NCBI RefSeq assembly: GCF_020176795.1
Contig: NZ_JAIUKE010000003.1
Location: 16,615 to 79,442, forward strand
Origin: Streptomyces sp. 8L
Lineage (GTDB): Bacteria; Actinomycetota; Actinomycetes; Streptomycetales; Streptomycetaceae
Direction of reading: 5' to 3'
DNA length: 62,828 nucleotides
In this document: positions 51,530 through 60,405 of the stretch, piece after piece
How the letters are laid out: the number at the start of each line of letters is the position of its first letter
Numbering within the stretch: position 1 is the stretch's first letter
Made by a program: the position numbers and the translations under genes
The notes under the pieces: model-generated
The model's database searches: none
What the model was told of the DNA's origin: nothing
What the model saw: only the letters and a program-made list of their open reading frames with translations

Positions 51530-52929
51530 GTCCCGGCCCCCTCTCCCGTGCCCGTATCCGAACCGGGCCCCGCCCGGCCACCGCCAGGCTTGTCAGCCTC
51601 GTCTCCCTGGTCCGCCGCGGACCCCAGCGGCGCCCGCAGGGTCACCCGGGCCGCCCTCCTGCCGCGTGCGTCCGACACCTCGACGCGCCAGCCGTCCTCC
51701 GTGCCGACCGTGTCGCCCTCGGCGGGGATACGGTCGAGGGCGGCGGCGACGAATCCGGCGAGGGTCTCGTAGGGCCCCTCCGGCACCCGCAGCCCGATCG
51801 GTTCCAGCTGGTCGGCCCGCACGGCCCCGTCGACCGACCACAGCGCGCGGCCCGCCGCGTCCTCGCCGATCCGCGCCAGGTCCGGCGTCTCGTGCGGGTC
51901 GTGCTCGTCGCGGACCTCGCCGACGACCTCCTCGACGATGTCCTCCAGCGTCACCACCCCCGCGGTGCCGCCGTACTCGTCGATCACGACGGCCATGGTG
52001 CGGCGTCCTGTGAGACGGTCGAGCAGCCGGTCGACGGTCAGCGTCTCCGGTACGAGCAGGGGTTCGCGCATGAGCGAGGTGACCGAGCGGTGGGGCCGCT
52101 CCCGCGCGGGCACCGCGAGTACGTCCTTGATGTGGGCCGTGCCGACCACCGCGTCCAGGCCGCCCCGGTGCACGGGGAAGCGGGACAGCCCGGTCGCCCG
52201 GGTGGCGTTCGCGACGTCCTCGGCGGTGGCCTGCACATCGAGGGCCACCACCTGGACGCGCGGCGTCATCACGTTCTCCGCCGTCAGCTCCGCCAGGCTG
52301 AGGGTCCTGACGAAGAGTTCGGCGGTGTCGGGCTCCAGCGCCCCCTCCTTCACGGAGTGCCGGGCGAGCGCCACCAGCTCCTGCGGGGAGCGCGCCGAGG
52401 CCAGCTCCTCGGTGGGTTCTAGGCCGAGACGGCGCACGGAGCGGTTGGCCATGCTGTTGAGGTGGCCGATGAACGGCCTGAAGACGGTCGTGAAGTACGA
52501 CTGCGGTGTCGCGACGACCTTCGCCACGGCCACGGGCGAGGAGATCGCCCAGTTCTTCGGCACGAGTTCGCCGACCACCATGAGGAAGACGGTGGACAGC
52601 GCCGTGCCCACCACCAGGGCGACCGACGAGGACGTCGAGCGCGACAGCCCTGTCGCCTCAAGGGGACCGCGGATGAGCCGGGAGACGGACGGTTCCGCGA
52701 GCATGCCGACGACCAGGTTGGTCACGGTGATGCCCAGCTGGGAGCCGGAGAGCTGGAACGTCAGGCTGCGCACGGCCCGCAGCGCGCCGGCCGCGCCGCG
52801 CTCGCCGCGCTCCACGGCCTGCTCCAGATCGCTGCGCTCCACGGTGGTGAGGGAGAACTCCGCGGCGACGAAGGCGCCGCAGAGCAGCGAGAGCAGCACC
52901 GCCACGGCGAGCAGGAGGACCTCGGTCAT
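51526..52929 (-). CDS. CNNM/CBS/CorC-domain membrane protein 1
   Basis: A 467-residue full-length CNNM protein. The membrane part carries AAEFSLTTVERSDLEQ, LSGSQLGITVTNLVVGM and VGELVPKNWAI; the CBS pair (about 215-340) has VMTPRVQVVALD, LSRFPVHRGG and EYGGTAGVVTLEDIVEEVVG, and the CorC/HlyC C-terminal domain extends to about 435, ending in a Gly/Asp-rich tail. Unlike its downstream partner it has the CorC domain. The GAGGTGAACC site precedes ATG 52929. The two genes form a coupled pair. Confidence 0.92.
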   Translation of the reverse strand: MTEVLLLAVAVLLSLLCGAFVAAEFSLTTVERSDLEQAVERGERGAAGALRAVRSLTFQLSGSQLGITVTNLVVGMLAEPSVSRLIRGPLEATGLSRSTSSSVALVVGTALSTVFLMVVGELVPKNWAISSPVAVAKVVATPQSYFTTVFRPFIGHLNSMANRSVRRLGLEPTEELASARSPQELVALARHSVKEGALEPDTAELFVRTLSLAELTAENVMTPRVQVVALDVQATAEDVANATRATGLSRFPVHRGGLDAVVGTAHIKDVLAVPARERPHRSVTSLMREPLLVPETLTVDRLLDRLTGRRTMAVVIDEYGGTAGVVTLEDIVEEVVGEVRDEHDPHETPDLARIGEDAAGRALWSVDGAVRADQLEPIGLRVPEGPYETLAGFVAAALDRIPAEGDTVGTEDGWRVEVSDARGRRAARVTLRAPLGSAADQGDEADKPGGGRAGPGSDTGTGEGAGT

Positions 52930-53094
52930 CGGTTCACCTCCGTCCCATGATCGGACAGAGGGGCGCGGAGCGCTCGGTGTCGCCCGCGTCGTGTGCGCGG
53001 GGGACGCTGGCTGATGCGGGGAGGGTCGCCCATGGGCGGACGCTCACACCTTCCGGTGATCGGGGCCGGGTGGCCCGGGGGCAGTACCTGCGTC

Positions 53095-53147
53095 GTCCGT
53101 ACGAGCCGATCCGGCCGGGGGCGCCGGTCCGGTCCGGTCGTACGGAC
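53095..53147 (-). terminator. Inverted repeat between the GNAT and CNNM genes
   Basis: GTCCGTACGA (53095-53104) and TCGTACGGAC (53138-53147) are exact reverse complements, and the GC-rich middle can pair further. It follows the stop of the leftward GNAT gene (53199) and precedes the CNNM operon, so it is best read as the GNAT gene's terminator. Confidence 0.6.
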
Positions 53148-53198
53148 GTAGGACGGATACCCACCCATGGTAAAGGAACAGCAAAGTCGCGGTTGCCG

Positions 53199-53765
53199 TC
53201 AGCCGGTCAGCGGCTTGACCCACCGGGTCCACTGCGACTGCGGCGCGTAACCCGACGCCCGCCAGGCAGGGTGGGCCAGGTCGTTGCGGTCCAGCACCAT
53301 CGCGTCCGCGCGGCGCCCGCCCAGCGCCGTGAACCGCTCCTCCGCCGCCGCGAGCAGCGCACCCGCCACGCCGCGCCGCCGGTGGTCCGGGTGCACGGCC
53401 AGCCGGTAGAGGTGACAGCGCCAGCCGTCGAACCCCGCGATCACGGAGCCGACCAGCCGGGCGCGCGCCGCCTCCGTGCTGTCCGTGCCCCTGCCCGGTG
53501 CGGCCTGGACGCCGTCACCGGCCCCGTGCGTACCGTGCGCCTCATCCGTCCGGCCGTCGTCCGTGTGCCTGTGCTTGTGCTGGTGTTCCGCGAGCAGTAG
53601 CGCCCCCGGATCACGGCTGAGCAGCCGCGCCACCCCGGCCGCGTCGTCGCTGATGCTGGTCCCCTCGGCGGCGGTCCTCCAGAAGTCCAGTACGGCGTCG
53701 AGGTCCGCCGGTTCCGCCGGCCGTATGCGCAGTCCGGCCACTCGAAGATCATTCATGCCGGACAT
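53199..53765 (-). CDS. GNAT acetyltransferase with a histidine-rich insertion
   Basis: A 188-residue GNAT protein. The N-terminal motif C/D part is RIRPAEPADLDAVLDFWR, and the acetyl-CoA loop is HPDHRRRGVAGALL near residue 130. Between the strand LLLAEHQ and the next strand GSVIAGFDG lies an insertion of about 45 residues rich in His, Asp, Gly and Thr, which ordinary GNATs lack and which might bind metal or simply be a flexible loop. The start at 53765 (MSGMNDLRV) or at the second ATG, 53756, cannot be separated. It is divergent from the toxin-antitoxin pair. Confidence 0.85.
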   Translation of the reverse strand: MSGMNDLRVAGLRIRPAEPADLDAVLDFWRTAAEGTSISDDAAGVARLLSRDPGALLLAEHQHKHRHTDDGRTDEAHGTHGAGDGVQAAPGRGTDSTEAARARLVGSVIAGFDGWRCHLYRLAVHPDHRRRGVAGALLAAAEERFTALGGRRADAMVLDRNDLAHPAWRASGYAPQSQWTRWVKPLTG

Positions 53766-53816
53766 CCCATCATCGGGCTCCCCGGACGGGCGACCCGGTT
53801 TCGCGGGCTTGCCGGC

Positions 53817-53836
53817 GCTAGCGTGTTCGCGCTAGC
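53817..53836. promoter_or_regulatory. Inverted repeat operator of the antitoxin-toxin operon
   Basis: GCTAGCG, a six-base gap and CGCTAGC form a perfect inverted repeat that ends eight bases before the antitoxin GTG. It includes TAGCTT (53833-53838), a likely -10 box that would give a leaderless transcript. A ribbon-helix-helix antitoxin bound here would block its own promoter, as in most type II systems. Confidence 0.65.
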
Positions 53837-53844
53837 TTTGTGGT

Positions 53845-54072
53845 GTGGCCAAGACCCAGTTGAACGTCAGGGTGGACGAATCCACCGCAGAGGCCGCCAG
53901 GCGGCAGGCCTCGCAGCGCGGTGTCAGCGTGAACCGCTACATAGAGGAACTGGTCCAGCGGGACACGGGCGAGGCGGGCAGGGCGTTCGTCGAGTCCGCC
54001 GCCGACTTCATGAAGCAGTACGAATCCCTCTTCGCCGAGGAGTTCGGCGCCGAACGCGAAGGCAGGCGTTGA
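53845..54072 (+). CDS. Ribbon-helix-helix antitoxin
   Basis: A 75-residue Arc/CopG-type protein. The ribbon strand is KTQLNVRVDESTAEAA, the helix-turn-helix part QRGVSVNRYIEELVQRD, and the acidic C-terminal tail (FMKQYESLFAEEFGAE) is the segment expected to cover the toxin. The start is GTG 53845, with no ribosome site but a -10 box just upstream. Its stop overlaps the TTG start of the toxin-like gene, so the two are coupled in antitoxin-first order. Confidence 0.88.
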   Translation: MAKTQLNVRVDESTAEAARRQASQRGVSVNRYIEELVQRDTGEAGRAFVESAADFMKQYESLFAEEFGAEREGRR

Positions 54073-54440
54073 CCCTCAAGATCGAGCTTCCGTGGCTGCT
54101 GATGGTCGCGGAACACCACACGCCCGGCGATCCGCGGGTGACGGACTACGGAGCGCTGGTGGCCGCCGTCGGCCGGCACGACGCGGAGATCTTCGGCGTC
54201 CCCGTCTACAGCGATCCGTGCTCCCGTGCCGCCTCGCTGCTCCAACTCCTCCTGCACGTGCCCGCGCTGGAGAGGTCCAACGCGATGTTCGCGTCGGCCG
54301 TCGCGTACGGCTACCTCGTCGCGGACGGCCAGAAGGTGGTGACGTCCCCCGAGGGCGTGCGTGATCTGGCCAAGCTGGTCAGGGACGGCGTGGCGGACGT
54401 GGGCGCCATCGCGGAGGAACTGCGCGGCTGGTGCCTGTGA
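54069..54440 (+). CDS. Fic/Doc-type toxin component with degenerate active site
   Basis: A 123-residue Doc-like protein starting at TTG 54069 inside the antitoxin stop. The helical core fits Doc (YGALVAAVGRH, then ASLLQLLLHVPALERSNAMF and AVAYGYLVADGQKV), but the catalytic motif HxFx(D/E)GNKR is replaced: aligned by the PAL and N positions it reads PALERSNAM, so the catalytic histidine, the acidic residue and the Lys/Arg are gone. Kinase or AMP-transfer activity is therefore doubtful. The same degenerate form seems widespread in Streptomyces, which suggests a different conserved activity rather than decay. Confidence 0.75.
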   Translation: MTLKIELPWLLMVAEHHTPGDPRVTDYGALVAAVGRHDAEIFGVPVYSDPCSRAASLLQLLLHVPALERSNAMFASAVAYGYLVADGQKVVTSPEGVRDLAKLVRDGVADVGAIAEELRGWCL

Positions 54441-54581
54441 AGCGGACGCCGCGCGTCCGCGCGGGGCCTCGGGACTAGCGGGCCTCCACGCCCGCCCAGG
54501 GCGCGGCCCCCACATCCGCCCAGAACCTCGTGACCTGTACGGACTCCACACCCGCGGTCGGAGCCTGCGACCCGCAACCGC

Positions 54582-54965
54582 TCACGCCCGCGTCCGTCCC
54601 CCGCGTGCCGCCCGGCCGCTGACGAAGCAGAACTCGTTGCCCTCGGGATCGCGCAGCACCTGGAACTGCCCGTAGGCGTCGGTCACCAGCTCGCCCGCGG
54701 CGCCCGCGCCGGCCGCGACCGCCTCCGCCGTCGCGGCCGGGATGTCGCCCGCCATCAGGTCCAGATGCAGGCGGTTCTTCACGGCCTTCGGTTCGGGCAC
54801 CCGCTGGAAGGCGAGCCGTGGTAGGCCCGGCGGGTCCACGTACGACCAGTGCGGCTCGCGGTCCACGGCCTCCGCTTCGAGCAGCGACGCCCAGAACCGG
54901 GCGAGCGCCGCCGGGTCGGCACAGTCGAAGACGATCTCGTCGAGTCGTGCGCGTATACGCTCACC
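54582..54965 (-). CDS. VOC superfamily protein without a canonical start codon
   Basis: The frame encodes a complete VOC domain: RLDEIVFDCADPAALARFW, KNRLHLDLMAGDIPAATAEA with the metal His, and QVLRDPEGNEFCFVS. The strand-1 sequence begins at about 54953, yet between the in-frame stop at 54966-54968 and that point there is no ATG, GTG or TTG. The first in-frame start codon, GTG 54866, would delete the first strand and helix. A GTG at 54964 exists one frame away, so a single-base error or frameshift near 54955 is likely. The gene ends beside the toxin region and is on the same strand as the bio operon. Confidence 0.7.
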   Translation of the reverse strand, partial: GERIRARLDEIVFDCADPAALARFWASLLEAEAVDREPHWSYVDPPGLPRLAFQRVPEPKAVKNRLHLDLMAGDIPAATAEAVAAGAGAAGELVTDAYGQFQVLRDPEGNEFCFVSGRAARGGRTRA

Positions 54966-55023
54966 CTACGAGCGCCCGAACCGGATGTCCGTGACGCCGG
55001 GACGGTTCGCGGCCCCGGCCCCC

Positions 55024-55755
55024 TCACCGCGGCGGCGCGTCGGGCGCGTACCGCGCGCGGAACGCCTCCGCGTCCCAGACGCCGCCCAGCGCAGGCGCCA
55101 GCCAACCGCCCGCCGCCGAGCGGAAGTCCGCGGGGGCGAGCGCGCCCGCGCCGTGCGGCACGGCGCCGAGCAGCGGCGCGCCCGCGGCCTCCGGCAGGTC
55201 CGCCAGGTTGCACTGCTCGGCCAGGCCCGGCGCCGCGGGCCAGCTGCCGATCACCGTACCGAGCGGGCTGATCTCACGGCTGCGCAGTGCCTCGGCCGTC
55301 AGCGCCGTCGTGTTGAGCGTGCCGAGCCCGGCCCGTACGACCACCAGGACCGGCGCGCCCAGGAGCCGCGCCGCGTCGGCGACCGTTCCGCCGTCCCCGT
55401 CGAAGCGTACGAGCAGGCCGCCCGCGCCCTCGACGAGCACCAGGTCGTGCTCGGCCGCGAGCTTCTGCGCGGCCTCGGCGACATCAGCGGGGCGCACCGG
55501 TGCCATGCCGGCCCGCCGCGCCGCCGTGCCGGGCGCCAACGGTTCGGGGAAGCGGGCCAGTTCGACCGTCGTGACCCGCCCCGCGAGCCGCCCGGCCGCG
55601 GTGACGTCGCCGTCCTCGCCTGCCGCGAGCCCGGTCTGGGCCGGTTTGAGCAGGGCGACCGAGCGTCCCGCCGCGACGGCCGCCGCCGCGACCGCCGCCG
55701 TCACCACCGTCTTGCCGATCTCCGTGTCCGTACCGGAGACGACCACCACTGCCAT
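55024..55755 (-). CDS. bioD: Dethiobiotin synthetase BioD
   Basis: A 243-residue ATP-dependent carboxylase-ligase that closes the ureido ring of dethiobiotin from diaminopelargonate and CO2. The P-loop is SGTDTEIGKTVVTAAV (residues 7-22), then LKPAQTG near 40, VLVEGAGGLLVRF near 108 and PVLVVVRAGLGTLN near 133. It is the last gene of the leftward bioB-bioA-bioD operon; only one base separates its ATG from the end of bioA, so it is coupled to it. Confidence 0.94.
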   Translation of the reverse strand: MAVVVVSGTDTEIGKTVVTAAVAAAAVAAGRSVALLKPAQTGLAAGEDGDVTAAGRLAGRVTTVELARFPEPLAPGTAARRAGMAPVRPADVAEAAQKLAAEHDLVLVEGAGGLLVRFDGDGGTVADAARLLGAPVLVVVRAGLGTLNTTALTAEALRSREISPLGTVIGSWPAAPGLAEQCNLADLPEAAGAPLLGAVPHGAGALAPADFRSAAGGWLAPALGGVWDAEAFRARYAPDAPPR

Positions 55756-55756
55756 G

Positions 55757-57190
55757 TCATCCCTCCCGTGCCGCGGCGGTCACCGCGCGGCAGATCGTCG
55801 CGACGTCGTCGTCGCCCGTCACATAGGGCGGCATCGTGTACACGAGGTCGCGGAACGGGCGCAGCCAGACGCCCTCCCGCACGGCGGCGGCGGTGGCCGC
55901 CGCCATGTCGACCTCGTGGTCGAGCTGCACCACCCCGATCGCACCGAGTACCCGTACGTCACGGACGCCCGGCAGCCCGCCGGCCGCGGCGAGCCCGTCG
56001 CCGAGACCGGCCTCGATGCGCTTGACCTCGCCCGCCCAGTCCTGGCCGAGCAGCAGGTCGAGCGACGCGCAGGCGATGGCGGCCGCGAGCGGGTTGGCCA
56101 TGAACGTCGGTCCGTGCGCCAGGACGGGCACCTCGCCGCGTGCGATGCCGTCGGCCACGCGCTCGGTGCACAGCGTCGCCGCCATGGTCAGATAGCCGCC
56201 GGTCAGCGCCTTGCCCACGCACATCACATCGGGTGAGACGCACGCCTGGCCGGCCGCGAACAGGGTGCCCGTACGCCCGAACCCGGTGGCGATCTCGTCG
56301 AACACCAGCAGGACGTCGTTCTCGTCGCACGCCTCACGCAGCACCCGCAGGTAGGCGGGGGAGTGGAACCGCATGCCGCCCGCGCCCTGCACCACCGGCT
56401 CCACCACCACGGCCGCCGTCTCGTGGGCGTGGTGGGCGATCAACTCCCGCAGCCGGGCCGCGTAGGCCTCGTCGTACTCGCTGGGCGGGGCCTCGGCGAA
56501 GATCTGCCGGGGCAGGGCGCCCGCCCACAACTCGTGCATGCCGCCCTCGGGATCGCACACCGACATCGGCTGCCAGGTGTCGCCGTGGTAGCCGCCGCGC
56601 CAGGTCAGCAGCCGCCGTTTCGCGGGGCGGCCCAGAGAACGCCAGTACTGCAAGCACATCTTGAGCGCGACCTCGACCGACACCGACCCCGAGTCGGCGA
56701 GGAAGACATGGCGGAGCGGTTCCGGGGTGATCTCCACGAGCCGGGCGGCGAGCCGCACCGCGGGCTCGTGCGTGAGCCCGCCGAACATCACATGGCTCAT
56801 CCGGCCGATCTGTCCGCGCGCGGCCTCGTTGAGGACCGGGTGGTTGTAGCCGTGGATGGCCGACCACCACGACGACATGCCGTCGATCAGTTCGTCCCGC
56901 CCGAGGACGGGCTCCGCGAGCCGCAGGCGTACCCCGGCCGCGGCTTCGACGACCAGCGGCGCCGTCCGGCCCGGCATTGGACCGTACGGATGCCACACAT
57001 GGGCCCGGTCGAGCGCGAGCAGCCGTGACGTGGGCAGCGGGCCGTCGGGCAGCGGGCCGTTGGACAGGAGGCCGTCGGGCAGTCGGCCGCTGGACGGCTC
57101 GCTGTCTGACCGGCCGTCGCCCGGCGGCCTGCCGCGCGCGGGGTCCCCGCCGAACGGCCCGCCGCTCGGGGGCATGAGCGGGTCAGGCAT
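55757..57190 (-). CDS. bioA: Adenosylmethionine-8-amino-7-oxononanoate aminotransferase BioA
   Basis: A 477-residue PLP-dependent class III aminotransferase that converts KAPA to diaminopelargonate with SAM as amino donor. Landmarks are [44 protein letters not shown], the PLP aspartate region [13 protein letters not shown] and the Schiff-base lysine in [10 protein letters not shown]. The start overlaps the bioB stop by eight bases. The first 50 residues are a Gly/Pro/Leu/Asp repeat (units like GPLPDGPLP) not present in BioA of most bacteria; it is encoded by imperfect tandem DNA repeats at about 57020-57110. Confidence 0.94.
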   Translation of the reverse strand: MPDPLMPPSGGPFGGDPARGRPPGDGRSDSEPSSGRLPDGLLSNGPLPDGPLPTSRLLALDRAHVWHPYGPMPGRTAPLVVEAAAGVRLRLAEPVLGRDELIDGMSSWWSAIHGYNHPVLNEAARGQIGRMSHVMFGGLTHEPAVRLAARLVEITPEPLRHVFLADSGSVSVEVALKMCLQYWRSLGRPAKRRLLTWRGGYHGDTWQPMSVCDPEGGMHELWAGALPRQIFAEAPPSEYDEAYAARLRELIAHHAHETAAVVVEPVVQGAGGMRFHSPAYLRVLREACDENDVLLVFDEIATGFGRTGTLFAAGQACVSPDVMCVGKALTGGYLTMAATLCTERVADGIARGEVPVLAHGPTFMANPLAAAIACASLDLLLGQDWAGEVKRIEAGLGDGLAAAGGLPGVRDVRVLGAIGVVQLDHEVDMAAATAAAVREGVWLRPFRDLVYTMPPYVTGDDDVATICRAVTAAAREG

Positions 57191-58415
57191 TCGGGGCCAG
57201 GTCCGTCCCCGCGCCCCTGCGCCGCACCGCGACCAGATCCGTGCGTGCCCCGCCCGCCGGGACGGCGTCCCCGGCCGGCCGGCCCGGAGCGTGTGCGCCG
57301 CAGGGCGATCCGGCGGCCGGATCGCGGAGGGCCGCGCCCTGTCCCTCCCCGTCGCCGCAGGAGCCCGCGCACGCGTGGTCCGCCCCGCGGGCACCCTCCG
57401 CCGCGCCGTCCGTACGGTGTTCTGGCAGCGTCGTCTCGCCCGCGCCCTCCACCACGAACCCGGCGTCCGCGATCATCTCCAGGTCCTTCCTGCCCTCCTG
57501 GCCCTCACTGGTGAGGTAGTCCCCGAGGAAGATCGAGTTGACCAGGTGCAGCGCGAGCGGCTGGAGGGTGCGCAGGTGGACTTCGCGCCCGCCGGCGAGC
57601 CTGACCTCGACATCGGGGCAGACGAACCGCGCCATCGCGAGGATGCGCAGACACCGCTGCGGGGTCAGGTTCCACTCCTTCGCCAGGGGAGTGCCCTCGA
57701 ACGGGATCAGGAAGTTCACCGGCACCGAGTCCGGGTCGAGGGCGCGCAGCGAGAAGACCACGTCCACCAGGTCGGCGTCGCTCTCGCCCATGCCCGCGAT
57801 CAGACCGGAACAGGCCGAAAGGCCGGCGGACTGCGCGTGCCGCACCGTCTCCACCCGGTCCGCGAACGTGTGCGTGGTCGTGATGTCCCCGTACGTGCCT
57901 TCCGAGGTGTTCAGGTTGTGGTTGTACGCGTCCGCTCCCGCGGACTTGAGGCGCTCGCCCTGCCCGGCCGACAGCAGGCCGAGGCAGGCGCACACCTCCA
58001 CGCCCTCGTTGCCGTCCTTGATCGCCTCGATGGTCCGCGACACCCGGTCGATGTCCCGGTCCGTCGGCCCGCGTCCGCTCGCCACCAGGCAGACCCGCTT
58101 CGCGCCGCCCGCGACGCCCGCCGCGGCGGCCCTGGACGCCTCTTCCGGGGCCAGCCAGGTGTACTTGAGGATCTCTGCGGTCGACCCGAGGCGTTGCGAG
58201 CAGTACGAGCAGTCCTCGGGGCAGAGCCCGGACTTGAGGTTGACCAGATAGTTGAGTTTCACCCGGCGCCCGAACCACTTGCGACGGACCTTCCCTGCCG
58301 CGGCCACCACGTCGAGCAGCTCGTCGTCGGACGTCGCGAGCACGGCGAGGGCCTCTTCGCGCGTCGGCAGCTCGCGCCGCAACCCCTTGTCCACCAGCGT
58401 CTTCAGAAGATCCAT
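57183..58415 (-). CDS. bioB: Biotin synthase BioB with C-terminal extension
   Basis: A 410-residue radical-SAM enzyme that inserts sulphur into dethiobiotin. The 4Fe-4S cysteines are in CPEDCSYC near residue 63; the 2Fe-2S cysteines lie in the conserved blocks around [18 protein letters not shown] and [13 protein letters not shown]. The radical-SAM core ends at about residue 335 ([14 protein letters not shown]). About 60-70 further residues, rich in Gly, Ala, Arg and Asp with one Cys-containing patch ([12 protein letters not shown]), are an extension without known role. ATG 58415 is the first gene of the leftward bio operon, opposite bioF. Confidence 0.95.
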   Translation of the reverse strand: MDLLKTLVDKGLRRELPTREEALAVLATSDDELLDVVAAAGKVRRKWFGRRVKLNYLVNLKSGLCPEDCSYCSQRLGSTAEILKYTWLAPEEASRAAAAGVAGGAKRVCLVASGRGPTDRDIDRVSRTIEAIKDGNEGVEVCACLGLLSAGQGERLKSAGADAYNHNLNTSEGTYGDITTTHTFADRVETVRHAQSAGLSACSGLIAGMGESDADLVDVVFSLRALDPDSVPVNFLIPFEGTPLAKEWNLTPQRCLRILAMARFVCPDVEVRLAGGREVHLRTLQPLALHLVNSIFLGDYLTSEGQEGRKDLEMIADAGFVVEGAGETTLPEHRTDGAAEGARGADHACAGSCGDGEGQGAALRDPAAGSPCGAHAPGRPAGDAVPAGGARTDLVAVRRRGAGTDLAPNA

Positions 58416-58482
58416 GGACCGATCTTCGCGTACGGCCGCGCCCGGGTGCCAGGGTGGAAGCCTCCAACACGGCGGGGTCGAA

Positions 58483-58500
58483 GTGTGGACATGACCACAC
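58483..58500. promoter_or_regulatory. Palindromic operator candidate between bioB and bioF
   Basis: GTGTGGACATGACCACAC is an 18-base palindrome with only one mismatched pair (16 of 18 positions). It lies in the 144-base region between the divergent bioB and bioF starts, where one biotin repressor could control both directions. It does not match the BioQ or BirA sites I know, so the regulator is open. Confidence 0.6.
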
Positions 58501-58559
58501 CTGGGGCCGGTTTGGCGGCGGTTAGTGTCTGTGGACTGCCTACAAAAGGACCGGACCCC

Positions 58560-59720
58560 ATGGCTCTCGACCCGTTCGCCTGGACCGACGACGCGGCGCG
58601 CGGGCGCCGGGCCGCGGGGCTCGTGCGCACCCTCCGCCCGCGCCCGGCGGAGCCGGACGTCCTCGATCTCGCGAGCAACGACTACCTCGGGCTCGCCCGC
58701 CACCCGGAGATCACCCGCGCCGCGGCCGACGCCGCGCTGCGGTGGGGCGCGGGCTCCACCGGTTCGCGCCTGGTGAGCGGCAGCACGCGGTTGCACGCGG
58801 AACTGGAACGTGAACTCGCCGAGCACTGCGGCTTCGAGGCCGCGCTCGTCCTGTCCTCCGGGTACGCGGCCAACCTCGCGGCGCTGACCGCGCTGACCGC
58901 ACGCGGGTCGCTGCTGCTGTCCGACGCGGGCAACCACGCGTCGATCGTGGACGGTTGCCGGCTCTCGCGGGCGGAGACCGTCGTCGTGCCGCACGCCGAC
59001 CCCGAGGCGGTGGGCAAGACCCTGGACGCGCGCGGCCCCGAACGCGCCCTCGTCGTCTCCGACGCGGTGTTCTCCGTCGACGGGGACGCGGCTCCGCTGC
59101 GCGCGCTCGCGGACGTCTGCCGCGCGCGTGGGGCCGCCCTGCTCGTGGACGAGGCACACGGCCTCGGCGTCCTCGGCCCCGCGGGGCGGGGCGCCCTGCA
59201 CGCGGCCGGACTCGCGGGCCCCGACGGCAGGATGGCGGACGGCGTGGTCGCCACGGTGACGCTCTCCAAGTCGCTGGGCAGCCAGGGCGGTGCGGTGCTC
59301 GGCCCCACGCGGGTGATCGAGCATCTCGTCAACACCGCACGGACGTTCATCTTCGACACGGGGCTCGCGCCGGCCGCCGCGGGCGCGGCGCTCGCGGCGC
59401 TGCGGCACCTGCGCGCCCGGCCCGCGCTCGGAGGCCGGGCGCGGGAGGTCGCGCGCACGCTGCACGCCGCTCTCACGGCGGCGGGCCTCGAAGCCGTACG
59501 CCCCGACGCGGCCGTGGTGTCGGTACGGGCGCCCTCGCCCGCCGCGGCCGTGGCCTGGGCCGCCGACTGCCGCGAGGCCGGTCTCGCGGTCGGCTGCTTC
59601 CGCCCGCCGTCCGTCCCCGACGGGATCTCCCGGATTCGCCTGACCGCGCGCGCGGACCTCACCGACGACCTGATCGCCTCGGCCGTCCGTACGATCGTCG
59701 AATCCGCGCCCAAGCACTGA
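58560..59720 (+). CDS. bioF: 8-amino-7-oxononanoate synthase BioF
   Basis: A 386-residue PLP-dependent alpha-oxoamine synthase that joins pimeloyl-ACP/CoA and alanine to KAPA, the first step of the ring assembly. Seen are [35 protein letters not shown], the [11 protein letters not shown] and [11 protein letters not shown] blocks and the PLP lysine in [17 protein letters not shown] nine bases before ATG 58560 fixes the start. It is read away from bioB-bioA-bioD, so all four late biotin genes share the palindrome-bearing intergenic region. Confidence 0.94.
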   Translation: MALDPFAWTDDAARGRRAAGLVRTLRPRPAEPDVLDLASNDYLGLARHPEITRAAADAALRWGAGSTGSRLVSGSTRLHAELERELAEHCGFEAALVLSSGYAANLAALTALTARGSLLLSDAGNHASIVDGCRLSRAETVVVPHADPEAVGKTLDARGPERALVVSDAVFSVDGDAAPLRALADVCRARGAALLVDEAHGLGVLGPAGRGALHAAGLAGPDGRMADGVVATVTLSKSLGSQGGAVLGPTRVIEHLVNTARTFIFDTGLAPAAAGAALAALRHLRARPALGGRAREVARTLHAALTAAGLEAVRPDAAVVSVRAPSPAAAVAWAADCREAGLAVGCFRPPSVPDGISRIRLTARADLTDDLIASAVRTIVESAPKH

Positions 59721-59936
59721 CCCGTCGCGCACCCGGTGGAGGCCGGTCCCAAGACCGGCTGTCTGTCGAACAGTTCACCGCTTCGGGCGACAGATGCGTC
59801 CATATCCCGGCGAACGGACCGTCGCGGCGGCACGATGGAACCGACGCCCGAGCGGAGCGCTGCTCCGCCCCCGGCGCCGACCTCGTGCCCGTACGCGTGC
59901 CCGGACTCATGCCGGCGGAAAAGGGACAGCCGCGCC

Positions 59937-60362
59937 ATGGCAGACCATCAGGAAGCATCCGTCACTCTGCCGAGCGAGCCCGCTTCGGTCCCCGTGGCCC
60001 GAAGATATGTCGCGGACCTCCTGACGGACTGGGGTCTCCCGGCCGGGGCGGACACTGCTGAAACGGTCCGCCTGGTGGTCTCGGAACTGACCACCAACGC
60101 GGTCCTGCACACCTTCGGCCGCTCGCCCACCTTCACCGTGGACATCGCGCTCGACTTCGACGAGCGGCTCAGGATCGGCGTCACGGACAGCCATCCCCGC
60201 TGGCCCAAGCGGCTTCCCGCCGCCGTGCAGCAGGACAACGGACGCGGCATGGTCATCATCCGCTGCCTGGCCGCCGAGTGCGGCGGACAGCTGTCCGTCA
60301 CCCCGACGCCGGACGGCGGCAAGACGGTGTGGATCACCCTGCCGTGGGCGGCGGCGGCCTGA
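59937..60362 (+). CDS. Anti-sigma regulatory factor-like ATP-binding protein
   Basis: A 141-residue single HATPase_c_2 domain like RsbW/SpoIIAB kinases, of which Streptomyces have dozens. The N box is LVVSELTTNAVLH near residue 46, the G1 box GVTDSHPRWP near 85 and the G2 box NGRGMVIIRCLA near 103. It would phosphorylate a STAS-domain antagonist and bind a sigma factor. AAGGGA precedes ATG 59937. It is alone here and about 33 kb from the only STAS protein in the window, with no evidence that they are partners. Confidence 0.88.
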   Translation: MADHQEASVTLPSEPASVPVARRYVADLLTDWGLPAGADTAETVRLVVSELTTNAVLHTFGRSPTFTVDIALDFDERLRIGVTDSHPRWPKRLPAAVQQDNGRGMVIIRCLAAECGGQLSVTPTPDGGKTVWITLPWAAAA

Positions 60363-60405
60363 CGGGCCGCACCCCGGCCGTCGCCCCCGCGCCCCGGACG
60401 GCCGG

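Noticed and set aside
56856..58559. Open frame leading into bioF from far upstream
   Set aside because: It is the antisense of bioA/bioB; the real bioF start at 58560 has a ribosome site and begins at the family N terminus.
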